This document shows, one piece after another, positions 39,735 to 48,379 of a DNA stretch of 64,000 bases (its first letter is position 1; the number at the start of each line of letters is the position of its first letter). Where the stretch lies: the NCBI RefSeq assembly GCF_004795035.1, contig NZ_SSBK01000015.1, positions 1-64,000 of the forward strand. Direction: 5' to 3'. The position numbers were made by a program, and so were the translations under genes. The notes under the pieces are model-generated. The model worked only from the letters and a program-made list of their open reading frames with translations. It searched no databases and was not told where the DNA came from. Source of the stretch: Streptomyces sp. A0958. GTDB lineage: Bacteria > Actinomycetota > Actinomycetes > Streptomycetales > Streptomycetaceae.

Positions 39735-42263
39735 CTACTCGGTCTTGATGGCCGTCAGCATGTTCAGCTTGGCGGCGCTGCGGGCCGGCCACAGGGCGGC
39801 CAGCACCCCCACCACACCGGCCAGCAGCAGGAACACCGCGATCCGGCCCCACGGCACGACCAGCACGTACTGCGGGATTCCGTCGGCCACGGTCCGCCCG
39901 ATCGCCCAGCCGAGGAACATGCCGAGCCCTATGCCGATGACCGCACCGAAGAGCGAGATCACCACGGCCTCCAGCCGGATCATGCGCTTCACCTTGCGCC
40001 GGTCCAGGCCGATCGCCCGCAGCATGCCGATCTCCTGCTGACGCTCGAACACCGACATGGCCAGGGTGTTGACGACCCCGAGCACCGCGATGACCAGCGC
40101 CATGGCGAGCAGCCCGTACATGATGTTCATGACGAGGTTGACGCTGCCGCCGAACATGTCCCGGATGTCCTGACGGTCCATGATGCTCATGCCCGGGTTG
40201 TCGCCCAGCGCGTCGACCAGCGCCTGCTCGTTGGCCGCGCTCGCGCCGCCGTCCGTCTTCACCCAGATCTCGCGGATGTCCGCCCGGCCCTCGTGCGGGG
40301 CCGTGGTCGCGCGGGGGATGAGGACCGGCGACAGGAACTCGTTGTCCTTGTAGAGGGCGCCGACCTTCAGCCGGCCCTTCTTCTTGTCCCCGTACGTGAC
40401 GGAGACGGTGTCCCCGGGCTTCCAGCCGCGCGACTTCGCGGTCTTCTCGGCCACGGCGATCCCGCCGTCGCCCAGGGAGTCCATCGAGCCCGAGACGGTG
40501 TCGACGGTGAGCACCTTCTGCACGTCGCCCGGGGTGACGCCGGACGCCGAGACGTCCTTGCCGCCGATGGTGAGCCGGACGTCCTGCTGGGGTGAGACGG
40601 CGGTGACGCCGTCGGCCTTCTCCAGGGCGGTCAGCGCCGACTCGTCGAGCGCGTCGCCGCTCGCCATCGACACCATGTAGTCGGCCCTGATGTTGTCCGT
40701 CGTCATCTTGTCGACCGCCTGGCCGAGGGTGACGCCGAGCACCGAGATCCCGGTGACCAGGGTGAGGCCGATCGCCAGCGCGGAGGCGGTGGCGCCGGTG
40801 CGCCGGGGGTTGCGGACGGCGTTCTGCGCGGCCAGCTTGCCGGAGACCCCGAACAGCCGCCGCAGCAGCGGGCGCACCAGGGCGATCACCGGGCGGGACA
40901 GCAGCGGGATGAGGACGATGACGCCGATCAGCGCCAGGAACGTACCGGCCGCGACGAGCAGCTGCCCGCTCGACCCGGCCTTCGCGGCGCCGCCGAAGAT
41001 CGCCGCCGCGCCGAGGAGGGTGATGACGCCGCCGATGGTGTTGCGCAGGACCAGGGACTTGACCGTGGCCACCGCGTGCGCGCTGTTCATCGCGGCGACC
41101 GGGGGGATCTTCGCGGCCCGGCGGGCGGGCAGCCAGGCGGCCAGTACGGTGATCAGGACGCCGACGGCGAACGCGGCGACGACCGTGGTCGGGGCGATCA
41201 CCAGCGGACCGGCCGGGATCTTCCCGCCGATCAGGCTCATCGCGGACCGCAGCGCCGTCGCGAGGCCGAGGCCCACCGCGAAGCCGATGACGGAGGCGAT
41301 GAGGCCGACCACGGCGGCCTCCAGGAGCACCGAGCGCTTGATCTGGCGGCGCGAGGCGCCGACGGCCCGCAGCAGGGCCAGTTCCTTGGTGCGCTGGGCG
41401 ACCAGCATGGTGAAGGTGTTGGCGATCAGGAAGACGCCGACGAAGAGGGCGACACCGGCGAAGCCGAGGAGCAGTTTGTTGAGGCTGCTGAGGCTGTGCT
41501 CGATCTCCTCGGCCTGCTCGTCCGCACGCGCCCGGCCGGTCGTGGCCTCGGCGTCCTCGGGCAGCAGCGGCTTCACGGCGGCCAGCAGCTGCCGGTCGGA
41601 TGTGCCGGGCTCGGCGGTGACGGAGACGTCCTCGAACTCGCCGGGGCGCAGGAACAGCTTCTGTGCGACGGGGGTGTCGAAGAGGACGAGGCTGCCGCCC
41701 GCGTTGACCGCGCCGTCCTCGGTGGTGAAGACCCCGGACAGGGTGTACTCCTTCACCGGCCCGTTGGTGGCGACGCGCACGGTGTCGCCGACCGTGTACT
41801 CGCCCTTCTTCGCGGTGTCCCGGTCCAGGGCGATGCTGCCGGCCTCGGTGGGGCCCGAGCCGTCGGTGAAGGTGTACGCGGCGTCCTCGCCGTCCTTGCC
41901 GGGGGCGAAGTTGGAGCCGGTGTTGGACCAGCCGTTGCCGATCAGCTTGCCGTCGGGGTCGGCGACCCCGGCGAAGCCGTCGACCCGGCCGGTGGCGGTG
42001 GCCACTCCGTCCAGGGCCTGGATCTTCTTCAGGGTGGCCGCGTCGATGGCGCGGGACTTCTCGTCCTGCTGGTCGGCGTAGGTGGTGACGGCGACGGCGA
42101 TGTCGTCGTAGCTCTTGGCCGACTGGTTGCGGAAGGCGTTGCCGAGGGTGTCGGTGAAGACCAGGGTGCCGGAGACGAAGGCCACGCCGAGCATCACGGC
42201 GAGGATCGTCATCAGCAGTCTGGCCTTGTGCGCGAGCACGTTGCGCAGGGCGGTACGGAACAT
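39735..42263 (-). CDS. FtsX-like ABC permease, MacB type
   Basis: 842 residues. It shares the layout of the permease at 6343: N-terminal helix (LLMTILAVMLGVAFVSGTLVF), MacB extracellular core, first FtsX block with TKELALLRAVGASRRQIKRSV, second extracellular domain, and second FtsX block with QQEIGMLRAIGLDRRKVKRMI. The C-terminal helices end at ALWPARSAAKLNMLTAI. It lies 64 bp downstream of its ATPase, without overlap. The substrate is unknown. The two MacB-type pairs in the window are clearly paralogous but diverged. Confidence 0.9.
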   Translation of the reverse strand: MFRTALRNVLAHKARLLMTILAVMLGVAFVSGTLVFTDTLGNAFRNQSAKSYDDIAVAVTTYADQQDEKSRAIDAATLKKIQALDGVATATGRVDGFAGVADPDGKLIGNGWSNTGSNFAPGKDGEDAAYTFTDGSGPTEAGSIALDRDTAKKGEYTVGDTVRVATNGPVKEYTLSGVFTTEDGAVNAGGSLVLFDTPVAQKLFLRPGEFEDVSVTAEPGTSDRQLLAAVKPLLPEDAEATTGRARADEQAEEIEHSLSSLNKLLLGFAGVALFVGVFLIANTFTMLVAQRTKELALLRAVGASRRQIKRSVLLEAAVVGLIASVIGFAVGLGLATALRSAMSLIGGKIPAGPLVIAPTTVVAAFAVGVLITVLAAWLPARRAAKIPPVAAMNSAHAVATVKSLVLRNTIGGVITLLGAAAIFGGAAKAGSSGQLLVAAGTFLALIGVIVLIPLLSRPVIALVRPLLRRLFGVSGKLAAQNAVRNPRRTGATASALAIGLTLVTGISVLGVTLGQAVDKMTTDNIRADYMVSMASGDALDESALTALEKADGVTAVSPQQDVRLTIGGKDVSASGVTPGDVQKVLTVDTVSGSMDSLGDGGIAVAEKTAKSRGWKPGDTVSVTYGDKKKGRLKVGALYKDNEFLSPVLIPRATTAPHEGRADIREIWVKTDGGASAANEQALVDALGDNPGMSIMDRQDIRDMFGGSVNLVMNIMYGLLAMALVIAVLGVVNTLAMSVFERQQEIGMLRAIGLDRRKVKRMIRLEAVVISLFGAVIGIGLGMFLGWAIGRTVADGIPQYVLVVPWGRIAVFLLLAGVVGVLAALWPARSAAKLNMLTAIKTE

Positions 42264-42327
42264 GTCTGTCAGTCCTGGGAGGGAAGGGGGCCGGAGGAAG
42301 CGGTACGGAGCGCGGGCAGGGGCCGGC

Positions 42328-43098
42328 TCAGCTGGTGCGGCCCTTGGCGTCGAACGCCTTCATCCGGTCCAGCACCCCGTCCGCGGTGGGGTGCATCATC
42401 TGGTCGACGATCGCCCCGTCCGCCAGGAAGATCACCCGGTCCGCGTAGGAGGCGGCGGCCGGGTCGTGGGTCACCATCACCACGGTCTGGCCCAGTTCGC
42501 GCACGGAGTTGCGCAGGAAGCCGAGGACCTCGGCGCCGGAGCGGGAGTCGAGGTTGCCGGTCGGCTCGTCACCGAAGATGATCTCGGGCCGCGAGGCCAG
42601 GGCACGGGCCACCGCGACGCGCTGCTGCTGACCGCCGGACAGCTCGGTGGGGCGGTGCTTCAGCCGGTCGGAGAGGCCCACCATCTCGATGACCTTGCGC
42701 AGCCACTCCTGGTCGGGCCTGCGGCCCGCGATGTCCATCGGCAGCGTGATGTTCTCCAGCGCGGTCAGCGTCGGCAGCAGGTTGAACGCCTGGAAGATGA
42801 AGCCGATCTTGTCCCGGCGCAACTGGGTGAGCTGCTTGTCCTTGAGCGCCCCGAGCTCCGTCCCGCCGATGCGCACCGAACCGCCGCTGAAGCTGTCGAG
42901 GCCGGCCACGCAGTGCATCAGCGTTGACTTGCCGGAGCCCGAGGGGCCCATGATCGCGGTGAACTCGCCCTGCGGGAAGTCCACGGTGACCCGGTCGAGT
43001 GCGGTCACCTTGGTCTCGCCCTCGCCGTAGACCTTCGACAGTTCCGTGGCGCGGGCGGCCACCGCGGTGGCGCGGTGAGCGGTGGACATGGTGGTCAC
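42328..43098 (-). CDS. ABC transporter ATPase, MacB/LolD type
   Basis: 256 residues from GTG 43098, which has GGAG 7 nt upstream; ATG 43089 is an alternative. Walker A GPSGSGKST, the Q-loop FIFQAFNLLPTLTALENITLP, signature LSGGQQQRVAVARAL, Walker B IIFGDEPTGNLDSR and H-loop MVTHD are intact. It forms an operon with the permease at 39735. The 217-bp upstream region on the minus strand contains one CCCCTGGGG palindrome (near 43305-43313), reminiscent of the half-sites upstream of the paralogous operon at 5558. Confidence 0.92.
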   Translation of the reverse strand: MTTMSTAHRATAVAARATELSKVYGEGETKVTALDRVTVDFPQGEFTAIMGPSGSGKSTLMHCVAGLDSFSGGSVRIGGTELGALKDKQLTQLRRDKIGFIFQAFNLLPTLTALENITLPMDIAGRRPDQEWLRKVIEMVGLSDRLKHRPTELSGGQQQRVAVARALASRPEIIFGDEPTGNLDSRSGAEVLGFLRNSVRELGQTVVMVTHDPAAASYADRVIFLADGAIVDQMMHPTADGVLDRMKAFDAKGRTS

Positions 43099-43315
43099 GG
43101 CAGACTCCAGGGTGGGTGGGTGTGTACGGGACGGAAGCCCGCCCGGCGGCCCGCCGCACGGCGGAGCCCCGGGTCAGGGCTACCGCTCCATCGTCTCCGC
43201 CGCCTGGCCTCCGGTCGTCACTCCCGGTGCCCGTTCCCGGGCCCTCTCGAGTCGCATCATCCGACCCTCGGCATCCTCCTCCGGTATGACATCCGTCCCG
43301 GACAGGCCCCAGGGG

Positions 43316-44338
43316 TTACGGTCGCGGCGCCCCCGTCGAGCCGCGCGGCTCCAGCCGGGCCGTCGTGTCCTCGTAGCCGTCGGCGGCACCGTCGGTGACC
43401 AGGGCGAGCAGCATGCGGGCCGCGTGGCCCCCGTACGCCGGGATGTCGCGGCTGAGCGCGGTCAGCGGGGGGCGGACGACCTGGGAGAGCTGGGAGTCGT
43501 CCCAGGCGACGAGGGAGAGGTCGCCCGGCACGTCGAGGCCCATCTCCTGGGCGACCGAGAGACCGGCGACGGCCATGATGTCGTTGTCGTAGACGACGGC
43601 GGTGGGCCGCCGGGGCGAGCTGATCAGCCGGCGGGTGGCGTGCGCCCCGTCCTCGCCGGAGTAGGCCGTGTGCACGATGACCGGTTCGCCGAGCCCGAGT
43701 TCGGCGCAGACCTCGCGCTGGGCCCGGTCGCGCAGCGCGGTGTGGCTGAGCTCCGGCATCCCGGCGACCCGGGCGACCGAGCGGTGGCCGAGGGCGGCGA
43801 GGTACCCGAAGGTGTCGCGGACGGCCGCCGCGTCGTCGGACCAGACGGCGGGCAGCGGACCCGCCGCCGAGGGGTGGCCGATCGCCACGGCGGGCAGGCC
43901 GAGTTCGGTGACGCCCTCGATACGGGGGTCGGGGCCGCGCAGGTCGGTGAGGAAGACGCCGTCCACCCGGCCCTCGCCCCACCAGCGGCGGTAGACCTCC
44001 AGCTCCTGCGCCGGGTCGGTGACGACCTGGAGGAGCAGGGCGCAGCCGCGCGGCGAGAGTTCGGACTCGATGCCGCTGATCAGCTCCATGAAGAAGGGCT
44101 CGACGCCGAGCAGCCGGGCGGGCCGGCACAGTGCCAGGCCGACCGCGTCGGCGCGGGCGCGGGTGAGGGCGCGGGCCGCGCTGTTGGGCCGCCAGCCGAT
44201 CTCCTGCGCGATGGCCTTGATGGCGGACCGGGTCGCGGGGGAGACGCCCGGCCGGTCGTTGAGCGCGTAGGACACCGCGACCTTGGAGACCCCGGCGCGG
44301 GCCGCGATGTCGGCGATCGTGGGGCGGTGTTTGGGCAT
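43316..44338 (-). CDS. LacI-family transcriptional regulator
   Basis: 340 residues. The HTH and hinge are clear: TIADIAARAGVSKVAVSYALNDRPGVSPATRSAI (6-39) and NSAARALTRARADAVGLALCRPA. The rest is a periplasmic-binding-protein-like sugar domain with the VYDNDIMAVAGLSVAQEMGLDVPGDLSLVAWDDS signature. ATG 44338 follows GCGAGG; an in-frame extension to 44482 would overlap the divergent promoter. It is divergent from a solute-binding protein and a beta-mannosidase cluster, so it is the likely mannoside-responsive repressor. Candidate operators TTAACCGGTTCG and TTACCCGGTTCA flank the intergenic region. Confidence 0.9.
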   Translation of the reverse strand: MPKHRPTIADIAARAGVSKVAVSYALNDRPGVSPATRSAIKAIAQEIGWRPNSAARALTRARADAVGLALCRPARLLGVEPFFMELISGIESELSPRGCALLLQVVTDPAQELEVYRRWWGEGRVDGVFLTDLRGPDPRIEGVTELGLPAVAIGHPSAAGPLPAVWSDDAAAVRDTFGYLAALGHRSVARVAGMPELSHTALRDRAQREVCAELGLGEPVIVHTAYSGEDGAHATRRLISSPRRPTAVVYDNDIMAVAGLSVAQEMGLDVPGDLSLVAWDDSQLSQVVRPPLTALSRDIPAYGGHAARMLLALVTDGAADGYEDTTARLEPRGSTGAPRP

Positions 44339-44348
44339 GCGACCTCGC

Positions 44349-44360
44349 TTAACCGGTTCG
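44349..44360. promoter_or_regulatory. Candidate LacI-family operator 1
   Basis: TTAACCGGTTCG lies 11 bp before the lacI-type start. It matches TTACCCGGTTCA at 44507-44518 in 10 of 12 bases and has the central CG typical of LacI operators. Confidence 0.5.
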
Positions 44361-44450
44361 TGTACCACCCACATCCTAGACGCCTGCCTTGCCGGGCACG
44401 GCCCCCGCGTCCGAGGGGAGATCGTCCAACTCCCCTGAGGAACAAAGGAA

Positions 44451-44464
44451 TGGGAGCGCTCCCG
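44451..44464. promoter_or_regulatory. CebR-type box
   Basis: TGGGAGCGCTCCCG matches the Streptomyces CebR/LacI-family box TGGGAGCGCTCCCA at 13 of 14 positions. It lies 5 bp upstream of the -35 of the solute-binding protein gene. Confidence 0.7.
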
Positions 44465-44469
44465 CACCC

Positions 44470-44518
44470 TTGACAGCGTCACCCGGGGGCCTTAACTTCA
44501 CGGCACTTACCCGGTTCA
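44470..44518 (+). promoter_or_regulatory. Promoter of the mannoside transport cluster with operator 2
   Basis: A perfect -35 TTGACA (44470-44475), a 17-bp spacer and TAACTT (44493-44498) predict transcription from about 44505. TTACCCGGTTCA (44507-44518) sits on the start site. Confidence 0.7.
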
Positions 44519-44559
44519 GTAACTCCGCTCGGCAGGGACGGCGGGGAGAAGGAGGGACG

Positions 44560-46290
44560 ATGGGCACGGGATTCCGCGGACGGATCGCGGCCACGCTCGC
44601 CGTGATCGCGCTCGCCGCCACCGCGTGCACGGGGGGCGGCTCCTCGGGCGGCTCGGGCGGTTCCGGCGGCGGAGGCGGCGCGCTTCCCCGTAACGAGACG
44701 CTGTACACCACCGGCACGCAGTGGGGGCCGCCGGCCAACTACAACCCGCTGCACAACTGGGACCACGCCACCGGCACCAAGGGACTGGTCTACGAGACCC
44801 TGTTCCACTTCGACCCCGACGAGGGCAAGCTGACGCCCTGGCTCGCCGAGTCGGGCAGCTGGACCGGGGAGAAGACCTACGAGGTGAAGCTGCGCCCCGG
44901 CATCACCTGGTCCGACGGCAAGCCGCTCACCGCCAAGGACGTCGCCTACTCCTACGAGATCGGCAAGATCGAGGCGTCCTCCTTCCACAGCCTGTGGAGC
45001 TGGCTGTCCGGCGCCGAGGCGGTGGACACCACCACGGTCCGCTTCACCTTCGAGGAGGCCCGCTACCAGGAGTGGGACTTCACCCTCTACGGGCAGCCCA
45101 TCGTTCCCGAGCACATCTGGAGCAAACGCTCCGAGAAGGAGGTCCTGGACGGCGTCAATGACAAGCCCGTCGGCACTGGCGCGTACACGCTCAAGAGCCA
45201 CACCCAGGACCGGGTCGTCTGGCAGCGGCGCGACGACTGGTGGGGCGTCAAGGCACTGTCCATGAAGCCCGCGCCCCGCTACATCGTGGACGTGTCCAAC
45301 CCCAGCAACGAGGTCGTCATCGGCCAGCTCGGCCAGGGCCAGCTGGACCTGAGCAACAACTTCCTGCCCGGCGCCGCCTCCCTGGTAAAGAGCAAGAAGG
45401 TCGTCTCGTACTACGACGAGCCGCCCTACATGCTCTCCGCCAACACCGCCTGGCTGGTGCCCAACACCACCAGGAAGCCGATGGACGACGCCGCCTTCCG
45501 CAAGGCGCTCGCCGCGTCCGTCGACGTCGGGAAGATCGTCAAGGGCGTGTACGGGGGCCTGGTCAGGGCCGCCGACCCGACCGGGCTGCTCCCGCAGTGG
45601 GACAAGTACATCGACAAGGACCTCGTCGCACGCGAAGGCTTCACCTTCGACACCGCCAAGGCCAAGCAGCTCCTCGCGGACGCCGGCTACAAGGACACCG
45701 ACGGCGACGGCCTGGTGGAGAACAAGGACGGCTCGAAGATCAGCCTGAAGCTGGCCGTGCCCACCGGCTGGACCGACTGGATGGAGGCCGCCAAGGTCAT
45801 CGCCTCGTCCGCCAAGGCCGCCGGAATCAAGATCACGACCGAGTTCCCCGACGCCAACGCCCTCAACGAACAGCGCGGCAAGGGCGACTTCGACCTCGTC
45901 GTCAACAACGAGCGCCAGCTCTCCAGCACCCCGTGGACGTACTACGAGTACATGTTCCAGCTGCCCGTCCAGAAGCAGCAGAACACGGTCAACTTCGGCC
46001 GCTACGAGAACAAGGACGCCTGGAAGCTCGTCCAGGAACTCGGCGGTGTGAAGACCGACGACACCGAGGGCATGAAGAAGGTCATCTCCGAGATCCAGGA
46101 CATCCAGCTCAAGGAGATGCCGGTCATCCCCCTCTGGTACAACGGCCTCTGGGCCCAGTCCACCACCGGCACCTGGACGAACTGGCCGTCGGACGCCGAA
46201 GGCGCGCCCAAGTACGCACCCGCGATGTGGCGCAACTGGCTGGAGATGGGCGGCTTCGAAGCGCTCACCCAGCTCAAGCCCGCCAAGTGA
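44560..46290 (+). CDS. ABC solute-binding lipoprotein, family 5 (oligopeptide/oligosaccharide type)
   Basis: 576 residues. The signal peptide ends in the lipobox ATAC (Cys24), followed by a Gly/Ser-rich tether. The family 5 fold is marked by NPLHNWDHATGTKGLVYETLFHFDP near the start, WSDGKPLTAKDVAYSYE and the GTGAYTL segment. ATG 44560 follows GAAGGAGGG. It is first in a transport operon ending with a beta-mannosidase, so the likely ligand is a manno- or gluco-oligosaccharide rather than a peptide. Family 5 proteins serving cellobiose or mannobiose are known. Regulation by LacI-family proteins is indicated by three operator-like sites. Confidence 0.88.
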   Translation: MGTGFRGRIAATLAVIALAATACTGGGSSGGSGGSGGGGGALPRNETLYTTGTQWGPPANYNPLHNWDHATGTKGLVYETLFHFDPDEGKLTPWLAESGSWTGEKTYEVKLRPGITWSDGKPLTAKDVAYSYEIGKIEASSFHSLWSWLSGAEAVDTTTVRFTFEEARYQEWDFTLYGQPIVPEHIWSKRSEKEVLDGVNDKPVGTGAYTLKSHTQDRVVWQRRDDWWGVKALSMKPAPRYIVDVSNPSNEVVIGQLGQGQLDLSNNFLPGAASLVKSKKVVSYYDEPPYMLSANTAWLVPNTTRKPMDDAAFRKALAASVDVGKIVKGVYGGLVRAADPTGLLPQWDKYIDKDLVAREGFTFDTAKAKQLLADAGYKDTDGDGLVENKDGSKISLKLAVPTGWTDWMEAAKVIASSAKAAGIKITTEFPDANALNEQRGKGDFDLVVNNERQLSSTPWTYYEYMFQLPVQKQQNTVNFGRYENKDAWKLVQELGGVKTDDTEGMKKVISEIQDIQLKEMPVIPLWYNGLWAQSTTGTWTNWPSDAEGAPKYAPAMWRNWLEMGGFEALTQLKPAK

Positions 46291-46308
46291 CCCCGCAGTC
46301 GTGAGAGC

Positions 46309-46415
46309 GGCCGGCATCCGCGCCGGCCCACTCCGGGGCGCCCGCCGCCCCAGCCCGTACCCATGACCGCCCCGCCGTGCGCGTGCCGACCTGACCGCCG
46401 CCCGCACGGCGGGGC
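46309..46415 (+). promoter_or_regulatory. Two stem-loops between binding protein and permease
   Basis: GGCCGGC-N6-GCCGGCC (46309-46328) and a perfect 13-bp stem GCCCCGCCGTGCG (46369-46381) with 46403-46415. They may stabilise the binding-protein mRNA or partly terminate transcription, giving more binding protein than permease. Confidence 0.6.
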
Positions 46416-46433
46416 TCTCTCCGGGGAGCCTCC

Positions 46434-47429
46434 TTGCGCCGCTACTTCGCCCGCAAACTTCTCATCTACGCGCTGACCTTCGTCGTCGCCGTCACCGTCA
46501 ACTGGATGATCCCGCGCTTCATGCCCGGCGACCCGGTCGCCGCCATGGTGGCCCGGGCCCGCGTCTCGCAGCCCGAGGCAGTCGAGGCCATGCGCGCCTA
46601 CTACAACAACCTCTTCGGCTTCGACGAGCCCGTCTGGCAGCAGTACCTGCACTTCTGGAGCGCCCTGCTCCAGGGCGACTTCGGTCTGTCCATCTGGGTG
46701 TTCCCCAAACCCGTCGCCGACGTGCTGCTCGACGCCCTCCCGTACACCCTCGGGCTGATGATCCCGGCCGTCCTGCTCAGCTGGTTCGTCGGCAACTGGG
46801 CCGGGGCGCTGGCCGCCCGCCGCAAGGTGCTCGACAACACCGTGCTCCCGGCCGGCTACCTGCTCACCGCCATGCCCTACATGTGGATCGCCGTCATCCT
46901 CGCCTGGGCGCTGGGCTCCAAGGCGGGCTGGTTCCCGATCTCCGGCGGCTACAGCCTCGACATCCAGCCGAACTGGTCCCTCGACTTCGCCCTGGACCTG
47001 CTCCAGCACTGGGTGCTGCCGTTCCTGTCCCTCTTCCTGGTCGCGCTCGGCGGCTGGGCCATCGGCATGCGCAACATGATCATCTACGAGCTGGAGTCCG
47101 ACTACTCGTCCTACCTCTCGGCCCTCGGCGCACCCCAGCGCCTCATCCGCCGCTACGCCTTCCGCAACGCCGTGCTGCCCCAGATCACCGGACTCGCCCT
47201 CCAGCTCGGCGTCCTGGTGGCCGGAGCCCTCGTCACCGAGATCGTCTTCGCCTACCCGGGGCTCGGCTCACTGATCCTGGCCGCGATCCAGAACCAGGAC
47301 TTCTTCCTGCTCCAGGGCGCGTTCCTGTTCATCGTCATCGGCGTCCTGATCGCCAACTTCCTCATCGACGTCGTGTACGTCGTCGTGGACCCCCGTACCC
47401 GTACCGGCATGGCAGGAGGCCAGTCATGA
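46434..47429 (+). CDS. ABC permease, DppB/OppB type
   Basis: 331 residues from TTG 46434, which follows GGGGAGCC. Six membrane helices are expected; the N-terminal FARKLLIYALTFVVAVTVNW and the LSALGAPQRLIRRYAFRNAVLPQ EAA loop are typical of OppB-type proteins, and FAYPGLGSLILAAI closes the domain. It pairs with the OppC-type permease whose start overlaps its stop (ATGA). It belongs to the mannoside import operon. Confidence 0.92.
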   Translation: MRRYFARKLLIYALTFVVAVTVNWMIPRFMPGDPVAAMVARARVSQPEAVEAMRAYYNNLFGFDEPVWQQYLHFWSALLQGDFGLSIWVFPKPVADVLLDALPYTLGLMIPAVLLSWFVGNWAGALAARRKVLDNTVLPAGYLLTAMPYMWIAVILAWALGSKAGWFPISGGYSLDIQPNWSLDFALDLLQHWVLPFLSLFLVALGGWAIGMRNMIIYELESDYSSYLSALGAPQRLIRRYAFRNAVLPQITGLALQLGVLVAGALVTEIVFAYPGLGSLILAAIQNQDFFLLQGAFLFIVIGVLIANFLIDVVYVVVDPRTRTGMAGGQS

Positions 47430-48331
47430 GCACCGCGCCCGAACCGGCCACCGAACCCGCCGCGCCCTCCGCCCCCGCCACCCGCCCCGGCCGCGAGACC
47501 CTGCACTACGCCGTGCGCAACCCCAAGCTCCTCATCGGGTTCACCGTCGTCGTGCTGCTCCTGCTCATCGGCCTCGTCGGGCCGCCGCTGCTCGACACCG
47601 CCGACCCCAACGAATACGTCGGCCCGCAGGCCGCCCCGCCCGACGGCACGTACTGGATGGGCACCACCACCTTCGGGCAGGACGTCTACGCCCAGTTCGT
47701 GCACGGGCTGCGCGCCACCTTCCTGGTCGGCGTCGTCGGCGGGGCCATCGCCGCCGTCATCGCCATGCTCGTCGGCTTCCTGGCCGGCTACCGGGGCGGA
47801 GCCGTGGACGAGATCCTCAACATGCTCACCAACGTGGTCCTCGTGCTGCCCGCCCTGGCCGTCCTGCTGATCATCAACGCCTACCTCGGGGTCCGCTCGG
47901 TCCCCGTACAGGGCCTGTTCATCGGGCTGACGTCCTGGCCGTGGGCGGCGCGGGCGATCCGGGCGCAGACGTTCTCGCTGCGCACCCGCGAGTTCGTGGA
48001 CCTGGCCCGGCTCAGCGGCAGCGGCACCTGGCGGATCATCTTCCGCGAGATCGCGCCCAACATGAGCTCCTACCTCTTCATGATGTTCATCCTGCTGTTC
48101 GGCGGCTCGGTCCTGATCGCCTCCTCGCTCGACTTCATCGGGCTCGGCCCCACCGAGGGCGTCTCTCTCGGGCTGATGCTCCAGAGCGCCCAGCAGTGGA
48201 GCGCGCTCCAGCTCGGCATGTGGTGGTGGTTCGTCCCGCCGGGCGCCGGGATCACCGCGATCGTCGGTGCGCTGTACATCGCCAACGTCGGCCTCGACGA
48301 GGTCTTCAACCCGAAGCTCCGGGAGGCCTGA
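47426..48331 (+). CDS. ABC permease, DppC/OppC type
   Basis: 301 residues. An Ala/Pro-rich cytoplasmic start precedes a first helix (about 35-55), then the OppC-type YVGPQAAPPDGTYWMGTTTFGQDVYAQFVHGLR region. The EAA loop is FVDLARLSGSGTWRIIFREIAPN. It overlaps the upstream permease by 4 bp. With the OppB-type partner it forms the membrane channel of the importer. The residue pattern does not reveal the substrate. Confidence 0.92.
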   Translation: MSTAPEPATEPAAPSAPATRPGRETLHYAVRNPKLLIGFTVVVLLLLIGLVGPPLLDTADPNEYVGPQAAPPDGTYWMGTTTFGQDVYAQFVHGLRATFLVGVVGGAIAAVIAMLVGFLAGYRGGAVDEILNMLTNVVLVLPALAVLLIINAYLGVRSVPVQGLFIGLTSWPWAARAIRAQTFSLRTREFVDLARLSGSGTWRIIFREIAPNMSSYLFMMFILLFGGSVLIASSLDFIGLGPTEGVSLGLMLQSAQQWSALQLGMWWWFVPPGAGITAIVGALYIANVGLDEVFNPKLREA

Positions 48332-48334
48332 ACC

Positions 48335-48379
48335 ATGAACCTCGCGACCGACCGCTTCCTGGGAGGCCGGACCACATGA
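48335..48379 (+). CDS. 14-codon ORF overlapping the start of the first importer ATPase
   Basis: MNLATDRFLGGRTT has a GGGAGG ribosome site upstream (48321-48326), and its stop overlaps the ATPase start (ATGA, 48376-48379). It may serve translational coupling. It is too short for a homology judgement. Confidence 0.3.
   Translation: MNLATDRFLGGRTT

Noticed and set aside
44479..46407. 642-codon minus-strand frame opposite the binding lipoprotein
   Set aside because: Antisense shadow of a family 5 binding protein with an intact lipobox and good ribosome site.
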